Shown here: piece after piece, positions 24,735-37,600 of the stretch | How the letters are laid out: every line of letters begins with the position of its first letter | Position numbering within the stretch: the stretch's first letter is position 1 | The notes under the pieces: model-generated | Database searches by the model: none | What the model was told of the DNA's origin: nothing | The model's input: only the letters and a program-made list of their open reading frames with translations | Made by a program: the position numbers and the translations under genes | Source of the DNA: Adineta steineri | Lineage: Eukaryota; Rotifera; Eurotatoria; Adinetida; Adinetidae | Length of the DNA stretch: 64,000 bases | Assembly: GCA_905250115.1 (NCBI GenBank) | Contig: CAJNOI010000011.1 | Coordinates: 62,001 to 126,000 of the forward strand | Reading direction: 5' to 3'

Positions 24735-25428
24735 ATGGAAGAACATGGAATGTTTGTTGAAACAACTGTGAAAGAAAATGAACGAAATGAACATGAAACA
24801 TATATTCGTATGGCAATTGACGTAAAGAAAATTATTATTATTTTTTTATTTGATAAAAAAATATTTCGATATATTTAGCTAGCAGAAGAAAATGTTAAAC
24901 ATGGACTCGGTGGACCATTTGGTGGTATGAATTTTCTTTATATACATATATGTATTTAAAAATAATTCTTTTTTTTTATTTAGCTGTTATTTGTAAAGAT
25001 GGAAAAATTATTGCTAAAGGTTCAAATAAAGTTGTTCCAACATGTGATCCAACAGCACATGCTGAAATGACGGCTATTCGTCAGGCTTGTCAACAATTAA
25101 AAACACATAATCTTGAAGGTTGTGTTATTTATACATCATGTGAACCATGTCCAATGTGTTTAGGTGCTATTTATTGGGCACATCTTGAGCATATTTATTT
25201 TTCACATTCAAAATCGGATGCTAAAGATAGTAAGAAAAATATTTTTAAAAAGAACATAAAACTGATAATCAATATTTCTATCTTCTAGTTGGTTTTGATG
25301 ATCATTTTATTTATGAAGAATTAGCACGTGAATTACATGAACGACGGGTTGGCATCACTCAATTGCTGAAAGATGAATCGAAAGCATTTTCAATGTGGAC
25401 AGAGTGCCAGAATAAAACACATTATTAA
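24735..25428 (+). CDS. Guanine deaminase, bacterial CDA-fold type
   Basis: Exons 24735-24821, 24879-24924, 24984-25229 and 25289-25428 give 172 residues. It belongs to the cytidine-deaminase-like superfamily and matches bacterial GuaD closely. The motifs are GGPFGAVICKDG, the zinc/proton-shuttle motif TAHAEMTAIRQAC, YTSCEPCPMCLGAIYWA (the PCxxC zinc ligands) and GFDDHFIYEE. The C-terminal tail NKTHY corresponds to the tail that closes the active site in the bacterial dimer. The reaction is guanine + water to xanthine + ammonia. Animals normally use an unrelated amidohydrolase (cypin/GDA), so this type points to horizontal acquisition. It sits 71 bp from the convergent 5-hydroxyisourate hydrolase gene and next to urate oxidase, in the same pathway. 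AATAAATAAA at 25451-25460 is a likely poly(A) signal. Confidence 0.92.
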
Positions 25429-25499
25429 TAAATTGTAATTTCTTTTTATTAATAAATAAAAGAAAAAAAAAACGTTTATTGAATATTTTTGTTTTTGTT

Positions 25500-25829
25500 T
25501 TATGATCCACGATAAGTACTATAGCCAAATTTATTGAGTAAAAGTGGTACATGATAGTGTGCTGTATCTTTCGTACAAAATTCAATAGTAACAGAAGGAT
25601 AAAATCCATCAGGCATATATGAAGCTACATCAAATATAATACGCCATCGACCAGGTTGCCATTTATCTGTAGGAACTAAATCAAGTGCACGACCATCATT
25701 ATTTGTATTTGTTGGCGTTGACATTGATATCCATTGTCCATCAACAAGATTTTCTACTTGAACTGGTACATTAGCAGCTGGTCGACCACATGATAAATCA
25801 AGAATATGTGTAGTTAAAGTTTTAGCCAT
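25500..25829 (-). CDS. 5-hydroxyisourate hydrolase
   Basis: A single exon encodes 109 residues, the usual length of the transthyretin-related HIUase. Conserved features are the N-terminal LTTHILDLSCGRPAANV (catalytic His), a central PGRWRIIFDVASY, the HYHVPLLL motif and the C-terminal signature YSTYRGS. The enzyme hydrolyses 5-hydroxyisourate, the product of urate oxidase, to OHCU. The gene lies 86 bp downstream of the urate oxidase stop on the same strand, in the order of the reactions. There is no C-terminal peroxisomal signal (it ends RGS) and no clear N-terminal PTS2, so its location relative to urate oxidase is open. Confidence 0.95.
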   Translation of the reverse strand: MAKTLTTHILDLSCGRPAANVPVQVENLVDGQWISMSTPTNTNNDGRALDLVPTDKWQPGRWRIIFDVASYMPDGFYPSVTIEFCTKDTAHYHVPLLLNKFGYSTYRGS

Positions 25830-25915
25830 CTAGAAAATTTATTGAAATAAAAAAAAATGATTTTCTTTAAATAGGAAAAAGACAAAAATGAATTTTAGAA
25901 AAATAAAATTTTTTT

Positions 25916-26860
25916 TTAGAGTTTTGATTTAAGATTTCCTTTTGATGATGATGATGATCTATTCATTGCACATTGTATATAACCATGAGGATCATCAATA
26001 GGCATAAATATTTCATTTTTATTTTGTTCACCAAAACGAGTTAAATCAACTGGTATACAATGAATATTTGGCATTGTTAAATGTATTTTATGAATTGATT
26101 GTACATGAGCAAAAATATGTTGACCAATAGCATGTAATGTATGTTGAACACTTTCAGAATGATGTTCAGCAAACATATCAAGCATTAATCCACGAATTTG
26201 TTCACGTGTTTTATCAAAATCAATACTTGATGATGCATCTTCATATGTCCATTTAGCTTGTATAGATGTACCCATAAGACGATCAGTAGCTTCAGCCAAT
26301 GTTGTTAATGAATCTTTATAAAAATTTGTAAAATTTGAATTAGCTGTTTTCATTACTTTTAAATCTTTAAGACCAGATAGAATTGAAAATGCACCATGTC
26401 TTGAACGGCTAACACTTGTTGTTTGAACTTCATTACTTGTTTCTGTAAATGCTGTTAAATGACGAGTCTTATTTGATTTAATTATATTTGACCATGCTTT
26501 ACGTTCGATTTTAACTTGTACATTTGATATTTGTGAATGATGTTCAAGTAAATAATTTACAAGTTCTTTTGCATAATCTTCTATTGATGTTGTACGTGTA
26601 CGTTGGGCTATATAATAAACTAAAAGAAAAAAATATATGTTATAAATATAAAAATGATATAATATCATACCGGTATTTTTTATTGTATCTGTTGGTAATA
26701 CTTTTGAATTATCACCTTCAGTATAACTTGTAATAAAATCACCTTCGAGAAGGACACGTACTGTCCATTCATCGAATGTATTACCATTATGTGGTGAACG
26801 ACGTACTCGTACGAGACGAACACCTTCTTTTCCATAACGATTTTCACCAACACTTGCCAT
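25916..26860 (-). CDS. Urate oxidase (uricase) with C-terminal SKL
   Basis: Exons 26671-26860 and 25916-26619 give 297 residues. The 51-bp intron between them has no stop and reads through, but GT-AG ends and the restored family motif IKNTVYYIAQ show that it is spliced. Catalytic residues are visible: Lys in RYGKEGVRLVRV, Thr in LPTDT and His in MPNIHCIPVD. Both T-fold halves are complete. The wording of several blocks (GDNSKVLPTDT, DLTRFGEQNKNEIF) looks more like bacterial uricases than vertebrate ones. The protein ends SSSSSKGNLKSKL, so it carries a canonical PTS1 peroxisome signal after a Ser-rich linker. It converts urate to 5-hydroxyisourate and hydrogen peroxide. Its neighbours are HIUase and guanine deaminase. 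Confidence 0.95.
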   Translation of the reverse strand: MASVGENRYGKEGVRLVRVRRSPHNGNTFDEWTVRVLLEGDFITSYTEGDNSKVLPTDTIKNTGMILYHFYIYNIYFFLLVYYIAQRTRTTSIEDYAKELVNYLLEHHSQISNVQVKIERKAWSNIIKSNKTRHLTAFTETSNEVQTTSVSRSRHGAFSILSGLKDLKVMKTANSNFTNFYKDSLTTLAEATDRLMGTSIQAKWTYEDASSSIDFDKTREQIRGLMLDMFAEHHSESVQHTLHAIGQHIFAHVQSIHKIHLTMPNIHCIPVDLTRFGEQNKNEIFMPIDDPHGYIQCAMNRSSSSSKGNLKSKL

Positions 26861-28637
26861 TGTATGTTTTTATCGTTTTGCGCTACGAACACAAAAAGAA
26901 AGTAGAAATATGAATATGTTTGTTTGTATCCGTGTATATATATATAATATTGTATGTTCGTTCTCTCTTTTCTTCATACTTGATAAGATAAACTTATGTT
27001 AGAAGACAGATAAAAAGAAGAACGAATAGTCAATATTTATCTGTTCGTTTGTATTATGTATGACGAATCGTTTATAATATTAATTCATTTATATGATAGA
27101 AATTAGTCATTTTTCTTTTTCATAATCATAAGAATATTAAAGATATAAATATTCAAACATATTCAACTAATAGAATTATGAAATTGAAAAATAGAATAAC
27201 TTCAACTATTCTAATAGTGATAAGAGAGGTTGAAGTACCCAAATGTAATCATTCTAGATAAACAATTTATCAATATTATTAAAGAGGTTATTTATTTTTT
27301 CGAGAGAAAAAAAAACAGTGTTTGATATATATAGTCTCATTTTAGCGGAAAATTAAATTTTTCGCATGGTTTTGCATCAATATAATATATATTTTCATTC
27401 TGTTATGTGTGATTATGAAGGTAATTATAAACAAGTTAGTCACTATCGATGTTTTTTTATGATCGTCGATGTAAATCAATAAGTACTTTATAAAAACGCT
27501 CTTAATATCAATCAGAGATGCATTTGCTTTTTCTATAAAAAACTGTAAAATATTTATGATTGAGATAGTCAACATATGACTTTATGGAAAGTAATTTATT
27601 GTTCGAATTATTTTTGTTTGCTAAATTCAGTATACCAACTGCAACAGTGACATTTAAAATACGTGAACAATAAGTGTAAATAAGAAATATTTTTTACGAA
27701 GATTCTCCTGCTATGACCAGTTTTCTAATTCTCAGTGGTATAGCTTAATGACCTATCTAAAGTTTTATTTATTATCGAAATGACTTACTCGAAGTCATTC
27801 GATGACTAAAAAAATATATATACTATTCAATCTTTTGAACTTGACATAGATCTTTAAGATATATATTAAATGAATAGTTTAAAGAAGTTTATGAATATAT
27901 TAATTCTTTTATTTTTCGATAGATATTAACTGAATTGGTTGCAAAGTATTCATTGATAATAATCTTCTATATTTTTTTTACTCTCTAGATAATTCATTTA
28001 ATAGCTTAAAATTATCGGATTTCCATGAAATTCTGCTAAGTGATCGCGGAGTCTATCAGATTCACTCGCTTTGTTCTTATTTCTTAACTGTAAAATAAAT
28101 CTTTAGATCTAACCATCTATTAAAATATTTGTTGCATGTTGTCGGAAGGCAGTCAAATAATAAATCTACTCATTTTCTTTTCCTTTTGAGATAATTAATG
28201 TATTGAATTACATAGCTCATTAATATATTTTTGAAAATAATGCCGAATTATATATGTATTTGAAAATATATTGATAGAAAAAAAAAAAACAACAACAACA
28301 AGCACACAAATAATGAAAAAAAGAGGCAGTACAATGTCTGATTTCTCATTTTCAGATTTGCTTTGATATTCACTTCACTTTTTTTTCCTTTTTTGAAACA
28401 CAACAAACAATCTGATTGTTGCAAAATAGTGTTCTCTCATCTACGAACATATACAATATAAACTGTCACTACGCAAAGAGACAATACGAAGAAAAAAAGA
28501 GAAAAAGAAAAAAAAGGAGCACCACATTATTGCACAACAAAACAAAACCCAAACAAAAAAAAAAAAGAAATTAAAATATAGAAGAAGAAGATGAAAAAAA
28601 AACTACCGGGTAAAAATGCAAGTACAAATGAATATAA
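26861..28637. other. Intergenic
   Basis: AT-rich sequence upstream of the urate oxidase gene and downstream of the large BCH-domain gene. No exon, RNA gene or repeat element is seen apart from short poly-A and TA runs. Confidence 0.55.
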
Positions 28638-31600
28638 TCAAGCAGTTGATTCATCCTCAGTATTTGTCGTTGATCGAGATCTTGGTTGTGTAGTAGAATG
28701 TTTTATACTTGCATTTCGACGATCATATTTTTGAGAATAGAGCCAATCTTTCCTGTAGAAAATTATAAGTGGAAAATCATGTAAAATAAAAATAGTTATA
28801 TTAATGTAAGTAGAAGCAAATACACACACACACACGCAAACACCATATTTCAATAAACAAAAAATAAAAAGCTAATAAGCATTCTTAATGTTAAATAGGG
28901 CAATGATGTGCATGCATGGGATCGATTATATTTCTTGTCATTCTGGATAATTTCAATATACATATACTTACATATTTTAATTAACAAAAACATCGAAAAA
29001 ATCCTTTTCTCGAATGTCGTATATCATATCTGAATAAATATTGGGTAAAAATAATTATCCATGGGAATTCTTTCTATTTCAGTGGAAGAAAATAATATGC
29101 TAATGGTTTCTCTTAGTAAGTTATAAGCTGATAGTTATTATTAATTTTTTGTTTTTTCGAGAATATATGTGATTAGTATTGAGAAAGTCAAGATGAAAAC
29201 AAAAACAAAAGCTAGGTGATAGTTATTATTTGCTGTTGTGAATAAATAAAAAATAAAGTATTAATAATTTATTTGTCTTTTCCTCTACCATCATTTACAT
29301 GTATGCATTCTGCTATTGATTATAATAAGTTAATTCGGCTCTAAAATTAACATATGATAAAAATAAAAACGATACAACATCATTTCTACCACCAATAAAT
29401 TTTACAAGAACAAAGAAAATAACATTAAATTTAATTTTATATCCCAACCGTGATGACAACAAAAAATAATATGCTACCTTTTTGCATTCCCTACTCCAAT
29501 TTGTGGTTAGATATTAATACATATTATCTAGACAAAAGAGAAAATAGATTTCTTTTCATTTTTTTTTGTTCTTATTGATGTAGTTTTATTAGAAAAGTAG
29601 GTAAATTCTTTGCAAAAGGAAATGTCAAGTATTCAACAACTTACTGTTCTATTGCAACTGGAATTGAAAGACGATTATTCGGAAATTGTCGTTCAAGTTC
29701 AGCAATTGTATACATATAATTGATTTTATGATAAAATTTTTTACTAAACAAAGAAAAGTCAATTTGTAATCTATAAAACCCTAGAATTTTTTACCTAAAG
29801 AATGGTCTAGAAAGAGCAATAACAGTACGAAGCCATCGTGTTGGATGAACCACATAAACTTCACGAAGATTTTTTCGAAGTCTAATTAATAAAGAGACAA
29901 AAACATAAAAATTAATAGAAAATTAAACAAAAAAGAAAACATTTCTTTACCGAAAATTAATCATTTGATAACATTTACGTAAAAATTTTAAATCAGGTGT
30001 TCGATGTTTTGGTGTTGCACCATGAAAATAAATTAGAATGTAATCATTGATAACTAATTTATTCAATTTATGATAAACATAACTATAGTATAACAAATAA
30101 ATTTAATTAATAATATAAGAAGAAGAGAAAAAAAAACACTGATTAACTTACTAAAAAAGTTGATCCATAATATATCGATATTCTCGAAGACGATGATCGG
30201 GTAACCAACATCCATAAATAGCAATTACAGCCGTTTGATTATCTTCTTGTAATGTGCCTGCTGAACTAATGACACACTTGAATGGAGTAATCGTTTTAGC
30301 ATCAATATTAACTGGAGTATTATCAATCACACATGAAATCACATCATCTACTTCGTCCGGATCGATACCACTATCATCTTTAGATGTTGAACGAAGAAGA
30401 GCTATAAGAAGAAAAAGAAATTTGTGTTGATTATTTTTTATTTTACATAGTAGATACGGATATTACATATAGTATATATTTCTTTACTTAGAAACATTTA
30501 CTCATCAATATATGGGTAATTAAACGGAAATGAATAGACATAGTTTCCTGATATAGTAATCACAGTTAAAACATGTTTCTGATATAAATCTTTGCGTTCT
30601 CTTTCCTATTTATTTTCAGCTTGCACATATATGTACACATACAAACTAATTTCATTTACGCTGTTCAAAGTAGTCTGTTCTTCTTATAAGAAGTTATTAA
30701 GAACATATTTTCTTGCTCGTTTTTTTAGTTTTATCTATTTTCTTTCTGTTTCTTTTTCGGAATTCCCGTTACTATCACTTGATTGTTTGCCGGTCGCTCT
30801 TTTCCCTACTCTTCTCTATACCCAACGGCATAACGAGAAGGACTTTATGTTTATGAACGGATAAAAAAGAAAAGCAAAGTAGAGATCCTTTCTTTCTACT
30901 AACATATCTTTTCAAGAGAACTATAACGTTCATTGTATGATTGAGTAGCGATGCGTTTATTAGAACTGACAAAGACACGAACATATATATATTAGTTCTT
31001 ATTCAAAAAGCAAATCTCATTTTATCATTATCATTCTTTTAAGCTAGTCACGCGAAACTACATGGATGCGAATGAGGTACAACTAAATATCAATTTTGTA
31101 TTCTTCTTTTATACAAAAACATTTATTTTTTGTTTAGCGACGAATGAATTTTGGTGAAAATTCCGAACCTAGTGATGATAATAATACAACATTAAAAAAG
31201 ACTTTACTACTTGGTTTTACACCATTAGTTATTGCGATATTATTATATATTAGTTTAAGTGTATGTATTCAAGTATCACGTTGTTATGCAAATTGGAAAC
31301 TTAAAAAACAATTAGAAATTGTACGATGTTCAGAGCAATGTTTAATTGTTTCAAATCCATCTATAGATGATTCTGATCAACAATCTTTTCCTGAAGTTGT
31401 TTGATTTATCATGCAGAACAAATATACATCTTTCTATTATCTATCAATGCGAATGTCATCATCATCATCATCATCAACAACAAGACAGGAGGATAAACGA
31501 CGAAAATAATGTATGCTAAGCCATAATTTTGTCTCTCTGTTACTGTCATAGATAGATTTGTATTGATGTAGAAATTATCAGCTCAGCTGCAATTCTCTTT

Positions 31601-34600
31601 CTATTTCTAATATGTTTTTTGTTGTTGTTGTTATTATTATTATTATGATTATTATTATTATTATTATTATTACGACCATTATTGCCTTCTTTTTTCTGTG
31701 TTTTTCAACACATCGTTAGTACAAGCTAACGATTTGTAAACGCATTCATATGTCCATTGTATATAACTCAGTTGAAAGAAAAAAAAATGAAAGTTAACTT
31801 CAGAAAACTTCTTTTCTCTTGAATGATTAATAATTATATTACTAAGAAAGCAACAGTTTTTCATCGGAGATAATGGAAAATTGTTCGTATCAATGTATTC
31901 GTCGAACATTATATGCTGTATTAATTGGAATATCACCTATTGTTCTATGTCTTCTATTAATTGCTTTAGCTCGATTAATATTACATCAACTTGAAACTGC
32001 TTATCATCGTCGACAAAAATTTTCTGATCGTCGTCGTTCGTCATCAGCATATCATCCGACTGGACGTCCTACTCTTTTATATACACCAGTATCTACTACT
32101 GAATTACAACGAATTATTCAAGGTAAAAAATATATCGAACCATCACCAATACTTGCAAAATCTGAGAATAGTTCACCTAAAGCATCAAAATTTATGAAAT
32201 CAATATTAACAAGACGTGAACCATCACCATCCAGAACTCTTTCAAGTCTTGTTATACGTCGTCATGCTATTAATTCAACACCGATGACAGCATTATTTGC
32301 ACCCACTTCTACACCATTAATACCAACATTTAATATTATCAATGAGACAATGTCAAAATCATCAAATGCTATTACTGTTAAACATGAATCATCAGAAACA
32401 AAAACATTATCAACAATAAATAATAAAAGAATAAATGTTGTTTTCCATACAAATGATTCATTTGATGCTGAACAAACAGATATCGATCCATTTTTATTCT
32501 CATCATCATCACCAACAACAACAACGACGACGACTACAACAACTACAACAACAGTTGGTGTAGATGAATTTCTTGACTTTCATTCAGTACGTTCAGTACC
32601 ATATGCATTAAGTTTAGTTAATTAGTTTTATAGAAAATAACTTGTATACATATATAAATATATGACGAAAAAAAAAAGATAAGATACTCTTGAAAACTAA
32701 ATCATGTTCTAATTTTTCAAATTATCTTTCACATTACGAGAATATAATGTGTACTGTCGATTCGTACATAGTGTATGCGTGTCAACTGCGTAATAAAGGT
32801 AAAAGAAAAAAGTGAACAGTTATCGGTCAAGGTCTTTGTTTCATCACATTCGTGTATATATATATATACATATATATAAATGTGTATGTGTATGTGTATA
32901 CGATGAAACTACTTTCAATCGTTTGTATTGACCATGACTATTCATTCAAATGTGCGCCTTCCTTTTTTTTGCACTCTATACTTTCTTTTGTGTGGTCAAA
33001 CGTAACATACAACTTTTTACAATCTAATGGCCAGTAGTACTCTTGCTATTCCTATACCTTATCATAAACCTACACCTACTATTCGAAAATCAAAACTGGA
33101 TACTACAAAGAATCGTAGTGAAGATGAATTACTTAAATTCTTCTTACATGGTTCTTATGATGTTCAACGGGGTAATATACATGCAGCTCAACAAATTGAA
33201 CCAAATCATGATAAAACAATATGTATCAAAGAAGAAACAACAACAACTATTCCCAATTTAATCAATGATGATATTCAAGGAAGATCACGTTGTATGTTTG
33301 AAGAAACATATATGATTAATATATCAGTTAAACAACCTGATACAGCACCATTATCAAAACAAATTGATGTACGTATTGAAAAAACACCATCAGAAGCATT
33401 AGCAACTAATGAGAAGATTGATGTTGATGAAATATCAAGTATATTTGATGAAGATGATAATGATGATGTTGATAGTGTTATATTCAATGAACTTACATCG
33501 TCAAGATCTGAAACACCATCAACAAAATTAACATTAGCCGATATGATAAGTAAATCATTAACAACAATTCCGACACGAACTGTTGATAATGGTAATAAAA
33601 ATAAAAATTGGTATGTTGAAAAACAAGATGAAAATAAAATACGTAAAGCAAGTGGAGGAGATATTCCAGGAACAAAAATTGTTGAAAAAGTCATTAAAAC
33701 ACCTCCACCAGGATTAATGTCATCAATTATACGACCGGCAGCTTTAATAACAAATATAAATGAAGATAAAAAACTTTTTGAATATCTCGATTATCTTGAT
33801 ACAAAAGAAGAATCAAAACAACCGACAAAATCATCAAATATTATAACAACAGTAATCAAAAAAAATGATCAAAGAATAGATAAATATATATTTTACTTGT
33901 CATTTCTTTCTTTCTAGACAAAAACTTCTAAATCAGTATCACCTGTTAGTAAAAATCCATCAAAACAGCAACAACAACAGCAGCAGCAGCAGCATCAACA
34001 ACAACAGCATCATCAACAACAACAACATCAGCAACAACAACAACAACAACAACAACAAAAACATCATCACCATCATCATCATCATGAACCAATCCCAATT
34101 ATTGATCTCGAACAACTCTGTCGTTCATTACATGTTAATGATTTAAAAGATGAATTAATTCGAAAGAAAATCTATGAATTAAAAGTTTTAATTGATGAAC
34201 GACACAAAAGACAAAAACATCAAATGCCATTAATAGCACCACGAAAAGATACACTTCCAGTTCTTATCGCTATGCCACCAGCAGTACAACAACGACGAAA
34301 AACAACTGTTGTTCAACCATCAGCATTACTTAAATCTGAAACTATTGATTTACAAGTACCATATGAATCAACTTATCATGATATTATTTCAAATTATAAT
34401 AATAAACATTCATCTTCTCCTCCTTCTAACAAACAACAATATACACGACAACAAGTACCTGCAATAATATCCAATCGTAAATATCAACATACCTGAGTCA
34501 AGTGGCTGAACTGATTGTGTATCTGTATTACTATGGATTTTATTGTCAGTTGTTGTTGTTGTTGTTTGAATAGCTGGAGTTATTTCTGATTCTGAACGTA

Positions 34601-37600
34601 AATTTATTTTGTATTGTGTATTTGTATTTGATAATATAACTGCTGATTTTAATGGAATGTTGTCATCTAAAGTATCTAATAAAAAGCAAATATAATTATA
34701 AACATTTGTTTTGAAGAGAGAAAGAAAACTACTTACTTGTTTTATCTGTTAATGATGTAGATAAATCTTCACTTTCTAATCGAGTATGAGATGGTAATTC
34801 ATTTGATTTATATGAATGTTCAGCCTAAAAAACATTAGATTAATTTAGGGATGATTAATAGAAGAAACATACTTTTACATCTGTTGTATCAACATTGACA
34901 TAGCTTGTTTCCATTGTATGATCAGTAATCTGATCATTACCTGTTTCGAAACTTGGACTAATGTCATCGATATCAATATCATCTGAATCACTTTTTGTTG
35001 ATGATTTTGATTCATTAAGAATATCTGTTGGCGGTGTTGGACTACGTATATTTTGTATACGATCATCAAAACGTACACTTTTAGGTATTGATTGATCAAT
35101 ATCTTCATTTGTTTGTTTTTTGATAAAATGATCAGGAGAATTTTCTTTATTATTATTTGAATCATTTTCGGTAAATGTTGGTGGATTAAAAGAGTCTGAA
35201 AAAAAATTATTTTGTGAATTACGTTTTTCATTCGTTGCAAATTCGTTGTCATTAAATGCAGATAGTCGCATTGTTGTTGGTACTGGTGTTATTTTTTCTT
35301 CACCATGATCTTCTAATTCCCATGGTTCATTATCACCAAAATTATTCGATTTAACCATTTCAGATGATTTATCAACTGATATCCATGCTGCATTATCATC
35401 AGTTGATTGTTGTAATTGTGAAAATTCGTTGAAATCATTACCAAATTGTGTATTTATATTAGAAAATTTTGATTCAATCTCCGGTGAATTTAATGGTTGA
35501 TCACTTGCAAATACTTCAAATTGTGATAGACGTGCTTTTTTCGAAAAGAAATTTTCTTGTTCATTTGTTTCTATTTCTTCTTGTTCTCTCCACTAATAAA
35601 AAACAAAAAAATTATTTTAATTTTATATATATATATATACACGAAAGAAATCTACATACTGTTATATCTTCTATGTCTGCAGCTGGTTCTTCATTAATTT
35701 TAGCATTCGTTGTTATAGATGAATCATTCTAAATGCATAATTAAATGATAAAATTAATCAAGCATAAAGAAAATAAACACATAGAATCAAATAAAAAATG
35801 TAAATTAGCTAAAAGTGATATAGCAATGCAAAATACTCGATACACCCATAATACTTAAAAAAATAAAAAGAGAGAGAGAAAAAGGTTTCGAATAAATATA
35901 TTAGACTTGATTTAAAACAAATATGAAGGGAAAATATTAATTACCTTGCGTGTAGAAAAATAATCTTCAATAGTAGAACTGTCATCACCGCTATCATCTA
36001 TGACAGGTGCTGTCAATGTATATTTCATCAAATTATTAGTAGCCATAGCAGCGTTAGCAGGATTTGTTAATAATAGCGGTGGCACATATTCACTAAGCGT
36101 GCCAGTCTCATCGTCGTCTGTTTCTGGAATATTATTTATTGGATTAGTTGCAGAAGAAAATAAATCTGTTTCATCAAAAGTTTTAGAAAAAAGTACCATA
36201 GGATCAAGTTCAGTTGTTGTTGTTGTTGCTGTTTTTGTTATTAACCATGGATCAATATCATTTTCAGTTTCAGTTTGATTTTGATTTTCAAATAAATTTT
36301 CATTCGTTGTATCATCTGGTGCCTCAAAATGACTACTCCAAACACTATCAAATTTTTGATCAAAAGGATCAGGTAAGTGTTTATTCGTTGCTTTTGTTTG
36401 ATCATGCCAACTAATAATTGTTGCAAGATTTTCTATTGGTAAAGGATCATTTTTTTCAGTTTCTGATAAATTTATATCTGTATTATAAACGTCAAATACG
36501 GCTTGTGCTAATATTTGATCAACCAAATGTTCGACTTGTTGATTAGGCTCATGAACTTCATGTAAGGCTGTTTGTAAAACATTTGAAACAAAATTTTCAG
36601 CTATTGGTTTAATTGAATTTTCAATAGATAATAATTCACTAGATTTTTCTTCTTCTTCACCTTCATCTTCTTCTTCTTCTTCATATAATATCATTGATTG
36701 TTGTCCTTGTGTTACATTTGGTTGTTCGGTTTCATCAATTGGAAATAATTCATGATGAGTTGCATTAATCATTGGATTTGTAACTGTATGATCAATGTGT
36801 AATGGTGGAGATGGTATCGGTGTAAATGGTAATGTACACATATGAATATCGTTTATAATACTTTCAAGATTATGTATTGAAGTAAATTCAATTGAAGGTT
36901 TTGAATCATCTAAATGGCTAATAATCCAATTTAAGAAATTTTTCAGATCATTTTTATCTTCTTGTTTTTCTTCTTGTTGTTGTTGTGGTTGTTCTTCTAA
37001 ACCAAATAAAGAATTCCATGTTATATTTGATGTTGGTACATTTGTTTTGTCATTAAATGGATTTGTTTTTTCATTGTTATTATTAACCAATGCATCCCAT
37101 GCGAATGTATTTGGATTAATATCATTATCTGATTGAATTTCATGGTTATTTGATGATGTAATATGAGATACTGATTGATCCCATAGATCATCAAAATTAT
37201 AATTAGCTAATGGTTGTGTTGAAGATAGATTTGATGATGATGAAAAATCGGGTTGTGTTTCAAATTCATTTATATTCGTACTTTGTGAGTGATGGAATGT
37301 GTCATCAAACATTCCTGTTGTGTTTACTGCTGGCGCTGTTGTTGTTGTTGTTGCTGTTGTTATTATTGGAGCAAATGGATCAAATAGATTTGATGTTGTC
37401 TGATCGGGAAGATCGTTACTAGGTAAATTATTCATATTTGATTTTGTATTTGATATTTGCAGATCGTCGGTAATCAATTGATTTGTGAATAATGTTGAAT
37501 CGTTGTCGTCGTTTGACAATAATAAGTTAGGTAATGAAGAGGATGTATCAGGGTCGACAATAACGAGAGTAGAATGTGAATCATTATTTAATAAAATAGG

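Larger units (their letters stand above)
30402..34492. other. 4.1-kb intron of the BCH-domain gene holding antisense genes
   Basis: The donor GTATGTTG follows the exon ending at 34493. The acceptor TTATAG precedes the exon starting at 30401. The join G|CT gives DSALLRSTSKDD in frame. Three plus-strand ORFs (31144, 31873 and 33027 starts) lie inside it. The left end (30402-31143) shows only AT-rich sequence with the probable promoter of the first nested gene. Confidence 0.8.

Noticed and set aside
26620..26670. In-frame insert GMILYHFYIY... in urate oxidase
   Set aside because: A 51-bp GT-AG intron; splicing restores the conserved KNTVYYIAQ motif.
33275..33694. 139-codon minus-strand open frame
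   Set aside because: Reverse-strand shadow of nested gene 3; it has no independent support.
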